Positions 25,685-33,607 of a DNA stretch of 36,188 nucleotides are shown piece by piece. The stretch's first letter is position 1. Every line of letters begins with the position of its first letter. Position numbers and translations under genes: made by a program. The stretch is from Ornithinibacillus halophilus (GTDB taxonomy: Bacteria > Bacillota > Bacilli > Bacillales > Amphibacillaceae). Below the pieces are notes generated by a model. That model worked only from the letters and a program-made list of their open reading frames with translations, was not told the DNA's origin and ran no database searches. The stretch is from positions 1 to 36,188 of the forward strand of contig NZ_FQVW01000032.1 in assembly GCF_900129485.1 (NCBI RefSeq), given 5' to 3'.

Positions 25685-26449
25685 ATGAAAAATTACCAAG
25701 GTTATTTAATTGACTTAGATGGCACGATGTATCATGGCAATAAAGTTATTGAAGAAGCACCATTATTTGTTAAACGACTGAACGACAAAGGTATTCCATA
25801 CTTATTTTTAACGAATAATTCCACTAAGACACAAAAAGATGTCTCAGACAAGTTAAATAACATGGGAATTCCATGTACCGTTGACCATGTATTTACCTCA
25901 AGCATGGCAACAGCCAAATATATTAAGGAACAAAATACAAATGGTCGATGTTATGTAATAGGGGAAGAGGGTTTATTACAATCCCTAAAAAATGAAGGTC
26001 TAACGATCGTTAAAGAAAATAGTGAATTTGTAGTTATAGGAATGGACCGACAAATTAATTATGAAAAATTAGCCAATGCGTGTTTAGAAGTAAGAAATGG
26101 GGCAACATTTATTTCTACAAATGGTGATATCGCAATCCCTACTGAACGAGGTCTATTACCTGGGAACGGGTCGTTGACTTCCGTTATAACCGTTAGTACA
26201 GGACAGGTACCAACTTTTATTGGTAAACCTGAATCAATCATTATGGATCAAGCACTTAAAGCACTCGGAACCAAAAAAGAAGAAACTCTAATGGTTGGAG
26301 ATAATTATAATACGGATATAAAAGCTGGTATCCAAGCAGGGTTAGATACATTAATGGTATTTACAGGAGTAACACCATTTGGAGAATATTCTTCATTAGA
26401 AGTAAAACCTACTTATTACGTGCATAATCTATCAGAAGTAAATATATAA
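25685..26449 (+). CDS. yutF: HAD family phosphatase YutF (NagD-like)
   Basis: 254 aa. Motif I 'YLIDLDGTMYHG' supplies the nucleophile D and acid/base D; motif II is 'LTNNS', with K in 'FIGKPESIIMDQAL' as motif III, and motif IV is 'MVGDNYNTDIKAG'. This is a HAD IIA (NagD) hydrolase with a C2 cap. YutF-type enzymes hydrolyse small phosphate esters such as nucleotides, and their true substrate is unsettled. The frame is open from 25631, but GAAGGAG before the ATG at 25685 fixes the start at MKNYQGYLIDLDGT. It is preceded by the short repeat and by yutE and the regulator. Confidence 0.93.
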   Translation: MKNYQGYLIDLDGTMYHGNKVIEEAPLFVKRLNDKGIPYLFLTNNSTKTQKDVSDKLNNMGIPCTVDHVFTSSMATAKYIKEQNTNGRCYVIGEEGLLQSLKNEGLTIVKENSEFVVIGMDRQINYEKLANACLEVRNGATFISTNGDIAIPTERGLLPGNGSLTSVITVSTGQVPTFIGKPESIIMDQALKALGTKKEETLMVGDNYNTDIKAGIQAGLDTLMVFTGVTPFGEYSSLEVKPTYYVHNLSEVNI

Positions 26450-26478
26450 AAACAGAGCAGTTTTGCTAAACTGCTCTG
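26446..26478 (-). terminator. Terminator of yutG
   Basis: CAGAGCAGTTT pairs perfectly over 11 bp with AAACTGCTCTG, loop TGCT. The T tract (TTTTTATAT) lies on the minus strand; the plus strand has none. Confidence 0.72.
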
Positions 26479-26539
26479 CCACACCATGGTCTAAAACGTT
26501 AATAAAGGATGCACAAGGGCGTCTTTTATACCCTTAGCC

Positions 26540-27049
26540 TTAGTCATCTAACATATTATCATCTGCTGCTGCGTGTGCTAATCGACTAGAGGCAGCTGCA
26601 GCAATAGCTCCAACAATATCATCTAAAAATGTATGACATTCTCCACTTGATTTATCATTTAATTTTTCCAATATGCCAGGTTTTTGTTTGTCAATATACC
26701 CATAGTTGGTAAAGCCAATTGAACCATAGACGTTTACAATTGAAAAAGCAATGATTTCGTCAATTCCGTATAAGCTTTCATCTACTTCAATGGTTTTTTG
26801 GAGTGGTTCATCTAATAGCTTTTTCTCTGCTAAAATATCTAATTGAATCCCTGTTAAAATGGCATTTTGTACTTCTCTTTTTGTTAAAACACGGTCGACA
26901 TTGTATATACAGTCTTCCATTTTTAAGTCATCATGATATTTTGATTGGAGATAATATACAAGTTCGGCAATATCATTTATCGTTACGCCTCGTTCTTCTA
27001 ACCATTGTCTCGCTTTTACTTCAATTTCACTTTGTTTTTCTTTACTCAT
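26540..27049 (-). CDS. yutG: Phosphatidylglycerophosphatase A family protein (YutG)
   Basis: 169 aa. The PgpA domain covers the C-terminal two thirds: 'DEIIAFSIVNVYGSIGFTNYGYIDKQKPG', 'FLDDIVGAIAAAASSRLAHA'. The N-terminal 60 residues ('ARQWLEERGVTINDIAELVYYLQ') are an added helical segment typical of the Bacillus YutG form. It has no strong membrane helix, unlike classical PgpA. A phosphatidylglycerophosphate phosphatase role in phospholipid synthesis is inferred from the family. GGTGATTAC precedes the ATG on the minus strand. Divergent from yutH. Confidence 0.88.
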   Translation of the reverse strand: MSKEKQSEIEVKARQWLEERGVTINDIAELVYYLQSKYHDDLKMEDCIYNVDRVLTKREVQNAILTGIQLDILAEKKLLDEPLQKTIEVDESLYGIDEIIAFSIVNVYGSIGFTNYGYIDKQKPGILEKLNDKSSGECHTFLDDIVGAIAAAASSRLAHAAADDNMLDD

Positions 27050-27145
27050 TTGTAATCACCATTCCTCTATCAAATTTCGGTTAAGTTATTACCTTTCCAT
27101 ACATACACTTAAATTAAGACTAGATTTAAATGGAGGGGATTCTTT

Positions 27146-28120
27146 ATGAAGGAATTTCTAAAAATGAACTATGGTATTCAGGTTAAAAATAAGGTCCGTT
27201 ATCGCCAATTGGAAGGATTTCAAGATGACGAACATCTCTATTTTATCATTCCCTCGTTAAATAAGGAAACGATTCATATGGAGCAAGCCGCTCTTGGATA
27301 TTTTTTAGCAGAGAATAGCTATGATCAAATTGCGTATCCACTTACATCATTGAATGGTGAATGGTTTCAAATGATTGAGAATACGCCTTATATCGTTACC
27401 AAGGTAGAAACCCCATTAGATAGTAAACCATCCTCACATGGAACGTACTTAGCCAATTTTCATCAGTTAAGCACAACATATCAATATGAACCACAAGAAA
27501 TATCAAGCTATGGGCAATGGAAAGATTTATGGATTAGCAAATTAACAGCTTTTGAACAAAAAACTCAAGAAGAAGCAGCTGAATATAGAAACGATTACTA
27601 TAGGTTGGTTATGGATAGTCTACCATATTTAGTTGGAGTTAGTGAAAATGCAATTCAATATTTACAGGAAACAGAATCGGAACGGCGTTATCACTTACAT
27701 GATCAAGGAACGATTGCCTTCAGAAGGTACCAAAACAATGTAGAACAGCCAATTATTTGGTTTCATGATTTAGTTTATGATCATCCGACACGTGATTTAG
27801 CGGAGTTTATTCGCTATCAATTGCTAAGTGATAGTAAAAATGGTCTGAACAATAGTAAACAATTTATACAAGATTATCAGTCCATTCGTCCATTATCTGT
27901 TTTCAGTTGGAGATTATTATATGCACGATTAATTTTCCCTATTCATATCTTTGACTGTCTAGAGGATACCTTTATACATCGAGATTTTGAGAAACAATAT
28001 AAACAATTACAAAGCATATTAGATCAACAACATGACTATGAATTAAACTTGTCTAAATTTTTCGAAATGATGGAAGTTGATTATCAATCATTACGCATTC
28101 CTGTGTTACACTGGTTATAG
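27146..28120 (+). CDS. yutH: Spore coat-associated kinase-like protein YutH
   Basis: 324 aa. It belongs to the CotS/YutH group, which has an APH/choline-kinase-like fold. 'GTYLANFHQLS' is the ATP-site helix area; 'YHLHDQGTIAFRR' replaces the usual catalytic HGD loop and 'IIWFHDLVYDHPTRDLAEFIRY' the DFG-like metal loop. The catalytic residues look degenerate, so it is probably a pseudokinase. In B. subtilis YutH is spore coat-associated. GGAGGGGA precedes the ATG. It ends 28 bp before the start of the dehydrogenase gene. Confidence 0.87.
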   Translation: MKEFLKMNYGIQVKNKVRYRQLEGFQDDEHLYFIIPSLNKETIHMEQAALGYFLAENSYDQIAYPLTSLNGEWFQMIENTPYIVTKVETPLDSKPSSHGTYLANFHQLSTTYQYEPQEISSYGQWKDLWISKLTAFEQKTQEEAAEYRNDYYRLVMDSLPYLVGVSENAIQYLQETESERRYHLHDQGTIAFRRYQNNVEQPIIWFHDLVYDHPTRDLAEFIRYQLLSDSKNGLNNSKQFIQDYQSIRPLSVFSWRLLYARLIFPIHIFDCLEDTFIHRDFEKQYKQLQSILDQQHDYELNLSKFFEMMEVDYQSLRIPVLHWL

Positions 28121-28148
28121 AGAAGGAATGCAAGGGGAGGAGTCGGAA

Positions 28149-29117
28149 TTGAAAAAGAAACCACAAATTTTTATAACTAGAAAATTACCAGAACACATAT
28201 TAGAACCATTTCGCGATAAGTTTGAAATTAAAATGTGGGAAAGTGAAGATAAGCCTGTTCCAAATAATATTTTACACAATGAAGTAGAAAAAGCAGACGG
28301 CCTCTTATGTTTAATTTCAGAAAGAATTGATAGAGCACTAATCGACAGGGCGACTAATCTTAAAATTATTGCTAACATGGCTGTTGGGTATGACAATATT
28401 GACGTCAACTATGCAACGGAGAAAGGAATTATAGTTACAAATACACCAGATGTCCTTTCAGAAACAACAGCAGATTTAACTTTCTCGCTCCTAATGGCTA
28501 CTGCTAGAAGAATCATTGAGGCAAGTGATTATCTACGAGAAAACAAGTGGGAAAATTGGTCACCATACGCACTCGCAGGAACAGATATCTTTGGAAAGAC
28601 AATAGGTATTGTAGGTATGGGAAGAATAGGTGAAGCAGTTGCGAGACGTGCAAAAGGATTTGGTATGAAAATTACATACCATAACCGAAATAGGAAACCT
28701 GAAGCAGAAAAAAGTTTAGGGGCTTTGTATAGAGAGTTTGATGAATTGTTAACTGAGGCAGATTATGTTGTATCATTGGTACCATTAACAGGGGCTACGA
28801 AATATTTGTTTGACAAAAATGTCTTTGAGAAAATGAAATCCAGTGCTATTTTTATAAATGTGTCTCGTGGACAAGTCGTTGATGAAACGGCTTTGGTAAA
28901 TGCATTACAAGAAAATCAAATCAAAGCAGCAGGGCTAGATGTATTTGAGAAGGAACCAATCCAAAATGATCATCCATTATTAAACTTTGATAATGTCGTG
29001 TGTTTACCACATATTGGTTCTGCTAGTGTGGAAACACGTACTCGTATGCTCGAATTATGTATGGAGAATTTAGATGGATTTTTCAATGGAAGTGGACCAG
29101 TAACCCCAATTTCTTGA
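28149..29117 (+). CDS. D-2-hydroxyacid dehydrogenase (glyoxylate/hydroxypyruvate reductase type)
   Basis: 322 aa. NAD(P) binding: 'GIVGMGRIGEAVARRA' (about residues 151-166). Catalytic residues of the family are in 'INVSRGQVVDE' (Arg), 'DVFEKEP' (Glu) and 'LPHIGSASVETR' (His). It reduces glyoxylate, hydroxypyruvate or related 2-oxoacids; the exact substrate is not clear. 'MAVGYDNIDVNYATEKGIIVTNTP' is typical of the GyaR/GRHPR branch. The frame is open to 28077 and overlaps yutH, but GGGAGGAG at 28135-28142 points to TTG at 28149, giving MKKKPQIFITRKLPEHIL. Confidence 0.93.
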   Translation: MKKKPQIFITRKLPEHILEPFRDKFEIKMWESEDKPVPNNILHNEVEKADGLLCLISERIDRALIDRATNLKIIANMAVGYDNIDVNYATEKGIIVTNTPDVLSETTADLTFSLLMATARRIIEASDYLRENKWENWSPYALAGTDIFGKTIGIVGMGRIGEAVARRAKGFGMKITYHNRNRKPEAEKSLGALYREFDELLTEADYVVSLVPLTGATKYLFDKNVFEKMKSSAIFINVSRGQVVDETALVNALQENQIKAAGLDVFEKEPIQNDHPLLNFDNVVCLPHIGSASVETRTRMLELCMENLDGFFNGSGPVTPIS

Positions 29118-29143
29118 AGAACCCATACCATATAAGAAGATAA

Positions 29144-29178
29144 TAAAAAAGCAGACAACATTTAACATGCTGTCTGCT
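29144..29178 (-). terminator. Terminator of yutI (possibly bidirectional)
   Basis: AGCAGACA pairs with TGTCTGCT, extended by CAT/ATG in the loop. TTTTTT lies on the minus strand at 29145-29150. A weaker ATTTTTAATT lies on the plus side. Confidence 0.75.
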
Positions 29179-29189
29179 CAAATTTTTAA

Positions 29190-29414
29190 TTAAAATACTT
29201 GTTCAATCTCTTTAACACCTGGTACTTCAGTTCTTAATGCACGCTCGATACCGGCTTTTAACGTAATTGTTGAACTAGGGCAATTCCCACATGCACCCAT
29301 GAGACGAAGAAGTACAATGCCATTTTCATCTACATCAACTAATTCCACATCTCCACCATCGCGTAGCAAAAATGGGCGTAGTTTATTTAAGACTTCTTGA
29401 ACTTGTTCTTGCAT
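29190..29414 (-). CDS. yutI: NifU-like Fe-S carrier (Nfu, YutI)
   Basis: 74 aa, the stand-alone Nfu domain. '[26 protein letters not shown]' and the cluster-binding CxxC in '[19 protein letters not shown]' are complete. It binds a [4Fe-4S] cluster between two subunits and passes it to enzymes. A start seven codons upstream is in frame, but AAGGAG in that stretch is the ribosome binding site for the ATG at 29414 (MQEQVQEVL). It links to suf and to the A-type carrier at 30876. Confidence 0.94.
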   Translation of the reverse strand: MQEQVQEVLNKLRPFLLRDGGDVELVDVDENGIVLLRLMGACGNCPSSTITLKAGIERALRTEVPGVKEIEQVF

Positions 29415-29591
29415 TATCCATCTTCTCCTTTCCATATATCTTATTATAAAACGTTGTTGGTTAGAAATCTATCTCTAAAACCATTTTATTCTATTTAGTT
29501 AGTTTTATTTTATCTTTAAATAAGAATTTTGTAAAATAAAACTAACTAGCATTGTGAATTAATAGCTAAGAAGGAAGAGGGAGGGTATAAA

Positions 29592-29927
29592 ATGAGTAAT
29601 GAAATATTAATTACGGTTTATGGAGCTGACCAAATATGTGCAAGTTGTGTAGGGGCACCTGGTTCAAAAGATACGTACGAATGGTTACAAGCAGCAATTG
29701 GAAGAAAGTACGTTGATGATTCCATTCGTTATAACTATATTGATATTGAAAATCCACCAGAGGAACCAAAACATCAACAATTTGTGGAACGAATTTGGGA
29801 AGAAGATTTATTTTATCCAATCGTATTTGTTAATGATGACATGGTAGCTGAAGGAATTCCTAAACTAAAAGATATTTATTTCGCATTAGATAAAGAAAAT
29901 ATCTCTTTGCGCCAACAAGAGAAATGA
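29592..29927 (+). CDS. yuzD: YuzD family (DUF1462) thioredoxin-fold protein
   Basis: 111 aa. '[30 protein letters not shown]' carries a CxxC (CASC) near the N-terminus as in thioredoxin folds, and '[16 protein letters not shown]' supplies the cis-proline. This is the YuzD family, a putative disulfide oxidoreductase of unknown substrate. Its placement next to yutI matches B. subtilis, so a role in Fe-S or thiol chemistry is plausible. AGGGAGGGT precedes the ATG. The TGA overlaps an upstream ATG of dapF. Confidence 0.88.
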   Translation: MSNEILITVYGADQICASCVGAPGSKDTYEWLQAAIGRKYVDDSIRYNYIDIENPPEEPKHQQFVERIWEEDLFYPIVFVNDDMVAEGIPKLKDIYFALDKENISLRQQEK

Positions 29928-29935
29928 GGAAAAAT

Positions 29936-30787
29936 ATGAAAATACCTTTTATTAAAATGCATGGATTAGGTAATAATTATATCTATTTAGATCTATTTAA
30001 GCAGGAAGTGGAAGAGGAGCTACTGTCAGATTTAGCAATAAAAGTATCCGATGTGAATACAGGAATAGGGTCTGATGGATTAATATTAATTCATCCATCT
30101 GATAAAGCAGAAGTTGGTATGAGAATATTTAATAAAGATGGCTCTGAAGGAATGAGCTGTGGAAATGGACTACGTTGTACGGCCAAATATGCTTATGAAT
30201 ACGGGATCGTGAAAGAACCTATCTTTCACATCGAAACAAAAGCAGGCTTAGTAGAAGCAGAAGTGGATGTTCAAGATAATGTAGTGAACGAAATTAAAAT
30301 AGATATGGGACCACCAATTTTGTCTAGACATGAAATTCCAATGATAGGTGATTCTTCAGAAAAAGTAGTGAATGAAACTTTTCTTGTAGGAGAGAACGAG
30401 CATAAAATAACAGCTGTTTCTATGGGGAACCCACATGTTGTACTTTTTGTAGAAGATATAAATCATGCACCGTTATATGAACTAGGACCTGTAATAGAAA
30501 AAGATGAAAGGTTTCCTGAAGGTGTTAATGTTGAGTTCATTGAGGTTGTAAATGATAATGAAATTAACTTCCGTGTATGGGAACGTGGATCTGGTGTCAC
30601 GCAAGCATGTGGAACTGGTGCATGTGCAGCAGTAGTTGCTGCTACATTAAATAACAAAGTAACAAAGAATCAGGAGATTACTGTTCATCTACAAGGTGGC
30701 GATTTGAAAATTAAATGGGATGATCGGAACCATGTTTGGATGACTGGTGGTGCAGAGGTTATTGCAACAGGAAGTTTTCACTATTAA
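29936..30787 (+). CDS. dapF: Diaminopimelate epimerase
   Basis: 283 aa, cofactor-free racemase. The two catalytic Cys are C75 in '[11 protein letters not shown]' and one at about residue 220 in '[11 protein letters not shown]'. It converts LL- to meso-diaminopimelate for lysine and peptidoglycan. An ATG at 29924 overlaps the yuzD stop and gives four extra residues; the ATG at 29936 gives the usual start [17 protein letters not shown] and has GAGGA upstream. Either start means coupling to yuzD. Confidence 0.97.
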   Translation: MKIPFIKMHGLGNNYIYLDLFKQEVEEELLSDLAIKVSDVNTGIGSDGLILIHPSDKAEVGMRIFNKDGSEGMSCGNGLRCTAKYAYEYGIVKEPIFHIETKAGLVEAEVDVQDNVVNEIKIDMGPPILSRHEIPMIGDSSEKVVNETFLVGENEHKITAVSMGNPHVVLFVEDINHAPLYELGPVIEKDERFPEGVNVEFIEVVNDNEINFRVWERGSGVTQACGTGACAAVVAATLNNKVTKNQEITVHLQGGDLKIKWDDRNHVWMTGGAEVIATGSFHY

Positions 30788-30875
30788 TAGATTGTTTGGA
30801 TAGATGATTTGATTCCTAGGTGTAGAGTTTGTATACTTAATAATAAGTAAAGGATTTTATTGAGGAGGTAATCGA

Positions 30876-31232
30876 ATGGTAATTACTATCACTGATGATG
30901 CGAAATACCAAATTCAAGAAATGATGAAAGACGAGTCAGAAAAAGTTCGTTTACGTTTCGGCATTAAAGGTGGCGGTTGTAGCGGATTATCTTATTCACT
31001 CGGATTTGATGATGATATTAATGATGAATTAGATATGGTTGACGAGATAAACGATATACCAGTAGCTATTTTTAAACAAGATATTCCAATTATTGAGGGG
31101 ACTACAATTGATTTTAAGCAAAACATGATGGGTGGCGGCTTTAGCATCGACAATCCAAATGCCATCGTATCTTGTGGATGTGGTTCTTCCTTTAGATCGA
31201 AAGAATATGAAGGTACACCAGAAAAATGCTAA
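30876..31232 (+). CDS. sufA: A-type Fe-S carrier (HesB/IscA/SufA family, YutM-like)
   Basis: 118 aa. The three Cys of the family are in 'KGGGCSGLSYSLGFDD' and 'VSCGCGSSFRS'. These bind Fe or Fe-S and pass it from the SUF scaffold to client proteins. In B. subtilis the equivalent gene (yutM) is called sufA and lies away from suf, as here. GAGGAGG precedes the ATG, and a clear terminator follows. The C-terminal Cys at the last residue is outside the usual motif. Confidence 0.93.
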   Translation: MVITITDDAKYQIQEMMKDESEKVRLRFGIKGGGCSGLSYSLGFDDDINDELDMVDEINDIPVAIFKQDIPIIEGTTIDFKQNMMGGGFSIDNPNAIVSCGCGSSFRSKEYEGTPEKC

Positions 31233-31239
31233 TACATTG

Positions 31240-31273
31240 CTAGAATGCTTTACAAAGTATTCTAGCTTTTTCT
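31240..31273 (+). terminator. Terminator after the A-type carrier gene
   Basis: GCTAGAAT-G-CTTT pairs with AAAG-T-ATTCTAGC, followed by TTTTTC. Confidence 0.87.
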
Positions 31274-31315
31274 TATTTTTGAGTAGAATAAACTGCTTAT
31301 AGTGGGGGTTATTTA

Positions 31316-32014
31316 ATGTCGTTAGAGTGTAATCATGGAAATGCTAGTGAATTGTGTGTTTCAAAAGTTCCGTTTTTTAATCATTTAAATGATGAAGAGA
31401 TGTTTCGGATTGCTGAACTAAGTAAACATAAAAATTTTAAAAAAGGTGAGATTATTTTTCGGGATGGAGAACCATTAGATTATTTGTATATTGTTCACCA
31501 AGGAAGTGTGAAAAACTATCAAATATTTGAATCAGGGAAAGAGCAATTATTAAGGATCTTATATCCTGGGGAATTTATGGGGGAATTAGCACTGTTCACC
31601 GAAAAAACATTGGATAGTTATGCAGAAGCATTGGAATCAACAGAAATATGTTCTATCCATCGTGATGATATGCAGAAACTAATGCAACAAGAACCCTCGA
31701 TTGCTGTAAAAATACTACAGCAGTTTAGTACTCGACTTGAACAAACGGAAAAATTGGTAGGTCAATTGAGTGCTAAAGATGTTGAAGCGAGATTGGCAAG
31801 CTATTTATTAGATTTGGCCGAGAAGGCAGGAAGTAACACCATAAAGTTACCAATGAGTAAAAAAGATTTAGCATCCTACTTGGGTACTACTCGTGAAACA
31901 TTAAGTAGAAGATTTTCTAGCTTTCAAACGAATGGATGGGTCGTACAAGAAGGACAAAGAAATATGAAAATAATAGATGAAGATGCGCTAGAGGATGTTG
32001 CAGCTCAAATATAA
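31316..32014 (+). CDS. Crp/Fnr family regulator, FLP-like
   Basis: 232 aa. An N-terminal cyclic-nucleotide-binding fold (about residues 18-130: 'FKKGEIIFRDGEPLDYLYIVHQGSVKNYQ', 'LYPGEFMGELALF') is joined by a long helix to a Crp-type HTH: 'LPMSKKDLASYLGTTRETLSRRFSSFQ'. The recognition helix RETLSR keeps the E-x-x-S-R of FNR. Cys lie at 5, 14 and 112. The N-terminal 'CNHGNASELCVSKVPFF' resembles FNR and FLP-like proteins. Too few clustered Cys are present for an E. coli FNR-type cluster, so a thiol switch is more likely. Transcribed singly between a terminator and a repeat. Confidence 0.92.
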   Translation: MSLECNHGNASELCVSKVPFFNHLNDEEMFRIAELSKHKNFKKGEIIFRDGEPLDYLYIVHQGSVKNYQIFESGKEQLLRILYPGEFMGELALFTEKTLDSYAEALESTEICSIHRDDMQKLMQQEPSIAVKILQQFSTRLEQTEKLVGQLSAKDVEARLASYLLDLAEKAGSNTIKLPMSKKDLASYLGTTRETLSRRFSSFQTNGWVVQEGQRNMKIIDEDALEDVAAQI

Positions 32015-32042
32015 GAGTGGGATTTGAGTGTAGTATTTTCTC

Positions 32043-32164
32043 CTCCGCTACAGAAATACACTTCGCTTTCACTTCCAGCACAAGGGCGACATCTATTCAA
32101 GCTTCCTTCGGTCGCTTTCATAGTGTCTTCTTTGCCGTGGGCGGCTGTATTTCTTACGCTAGTT
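32043..32164 (-). repeat. Dispersed 'ggaaatacag' palindromic repeat, long inverted copy
   Basis: The reverse complement opens with actagcgtaagaaatacagc and cgcccacgg, and closes with gaaagcgaagtgtatttctg followed by tagcg, the same ends and core as 25521-25575. About 65 bp of extra sequence lie between. The gene-free stretch 32015-32323 holds this repeat and a terminator. Confidence 0.85.
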
Positions 32165-32245
32165 CTACTATTCTACACTAAACCAAAAGCAATATTTACT
32201 TCGAAAACAGCACATCTACAAGGTGCACAAATAAGTACCACACTA

Positions 32246-32288
32246 AAAATCCGGGTTATTCTAGTATAAAGAATAATCCGGATTTTAC
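32246..32288. terminator. Bidirectional terminator between the regulator gene and yumC
   Basis: AAAATCCGGGTTATTCT and AGAATAATCCGGATTTT pair over 17 bp with one G-U pair. T and A runs flank both sides. Confidence 0.85.
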
Positions 32289-32323
32289 ATTAAGATCAAA
32301 AAAATTTTTCTCAGTTTCTTCTC

Positions 32324-33307
32324 TTAAAACATACTTGTTGAGTGTTTTGGTTGAATTCTTGCTTTTGGATCAATATATTGTTTGGCATTATTAATAGCAG
32401 TTGGTCCTTCACCAAAACCAGTTGCAATTAGTTTTACTTTTCCAGGGTACGTACATATGTCCCCTGCAGCATATATACCTGGGATATTGGTTTCCATTTT
32501 TGAATTAACAACAATACTATTTTTTTCAATTTCTAGTCCCCAATCTTTAATGGGACCAAGTGTTGAAATAAAACCATAATTACAGATGACAGAATCAACA
32601 TCAAGTTCTACTTCTCTGTCGCCTTTTACTTCATTAAGTATTAGTTTTTCAATAGACTTATTCGCAACAATATCTGATGGAACAAAAGGTGTTAGAATCT
32701 CCACGCTTGAATTCATTAATTGTTCCACACTATGCTCATGTGCACGGAACTGATCACGACGATGGACAAGTGTTACTTTTTCAGCGATAGGTTCTAACAT
32801 TAATGCCCAATCAACTGCAGAATCTCCACCACCTAATAGCGCTACTCGCTGTCCTTTAAAATGATTCATATCTTTTACATAGTAATGTAAATTAACACCT
32901 TCATACTCTTCAGAATTACCAACATTTAATCGGCGAGGTTGAAATGCACCATTACCAGCTGTAATAATAATTGTTTTTGTATAATGAGTTTCTTCATTAG
33001 ATGTTAATTTAAAAGTATCATCTTCCAAACGTTCGACCTTTTCAATCGATTGACCCAAAACAATCTCAGGGTTGAAAAGATTGGCTTGTTCTTCTAAGTT
33101 ATCGACAAGTTCTTGTGCTCGAACTTTAGGGAAACCTGCAATATCATATATATATTTTTCTGGATATAGGGCAGATAATTGCCCACCAGTATGTGGTAAA
33201 CTTTCAATTATTTTAACACTAGCTTGTCTCATTCCACCATAAAAGGCAGTAAACAATCCAACGGGGCCAGCTCCAATAATTGTTACATCAAAAACTTTAT
33301 CTGACAC
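32324..33307 (-). CDS. yumC: Ferredoxin/flavodoxin--NADP+ reductase (YumC type)
   Basis: 327 aa, thioredoxin-reductase-like flavoprotein. FAD site '[19 protein letters not shown]' at the N-terminus; NADPH site '[17 protein letters not shown]' at about residue 160; '[32 protein letters not shown]' near the end. The CxxC active site of thioredoxin reductase is absent, which marks the YumC-type ferredoxin reductase. It passes electrons from NADPH to ferredoxin or flavodoxin. The start is GTG with GGGGG upstream on the minus strand. Divergent from the NADH dehydrogenase across 300 bp. Confidence 0.95.
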   Translation of the reverse strand: MSDKVFDVTIIGAGPVGLFTAFYGGMRQASVKIIESLPHTGGQLSALYPEKYIYDIAGFPKVRAQELVDNLEEQANLFNPEIVLGQSIEKVERLEDDTFKLTSNEETHYTKTIIITAGNGAFQPRRLNVGNSEEYEGVNLHYYVKDMNHFKGQRVALLGGGDSAVDWALMLEPIAEKVTLVHRRDQFRAHEHSVEQLMNSSVEILTPFVPSDIVANKSIEKLILNEVKGDREVELDVDSVICNYGFISTLGPIKDWGLEIEKNSIVVNSKMETNIPGIYAAGDICTYPGKVKLIATGFGEGPTAINNAKQYIDPKARIQPKHSTSMF

Positions 33308-33443
33308 AATAATACCCCCAATTCTTTAAATTATTGAGTGTCCGATACAATAGTATCATAAATCACAACCTCGTGTGTATATATGTGCAATACTAGAATT
33401 AAATAACAGAATTATTATACTTTTATAAAAATATTGCAAAGGG

Positions 33444-33472
33444 TTGAAAAAACAGTACAAAAGGGCTAATAT
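33444..33472 (+). promoter_or_regulatory. Candidate sigma-A promoter of the NADH dehydrogenase gene
   Basis: TTGAAA at 33444-33449 and TAATAT at 33467-33472 with a 17-bp spacer. Transcription would start near 33480, leaving a leader of about 130 nt that contains two dyads. Confidence 0.5.
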
Positions 33473-33493
33473 TATCAATGGATAATATATTAC

Positions 33494-33510
33494 GTTTTTG
33501 TGACAAAAAC
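33494..33510. promoter_or_regulatory. Perfect 17-bp dyad upstream of the NADH dehydrogenase gene
   Basis: GTTTTTGT-G-ACAAAAAC: 8-bp arms, perfect, with one central base. It contains the TTGTGA half of a Rex-type site and lies 24 bp before the Rex-like operator. Confidence 0.5.
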
Positions 33511-33533
33511 TTAATGTTTTTTTATATCATTAC

Positions 33534-33551
33534 TCGTGAAAAATGTCACAA
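33534..33551. promoter_or_regulatory. Rex-like operator
   Basis: TCGTGAA-AAAT-GTCACAA matches the Rex consensus TTGTGAA-N4-TTCACAA at 12 of 14 fixed positions. Rex releases DNA when NADH is high. It lies 57 bp before the GTG of the NADH dehydrogenase gene. It also fits a Crp/Fnr-type core (GTGA-N6-TCAC). Confidence 0.6.
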
Positions 33552-33607
33552 ACAGTGATGTAATATGGAATTATATTTTTATAAATTTAAAAATGGAAGT
33601 GATTAGA

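Noticed and set aside
32024-32269. 81-aa open frame after the Crp/Fnr regulator gene
   Set aside because: It lies almost wholly within the long dispersed repeat and the following terminator, and has no ribosome binding site or family resemblance.
33344-33357. GATAC-AATA-GTATC inverted repeat upstream of yumC as an operator
   Set aside because: The arms are only 5 bp and AT-rich flanks make such repeats frequent by chance.
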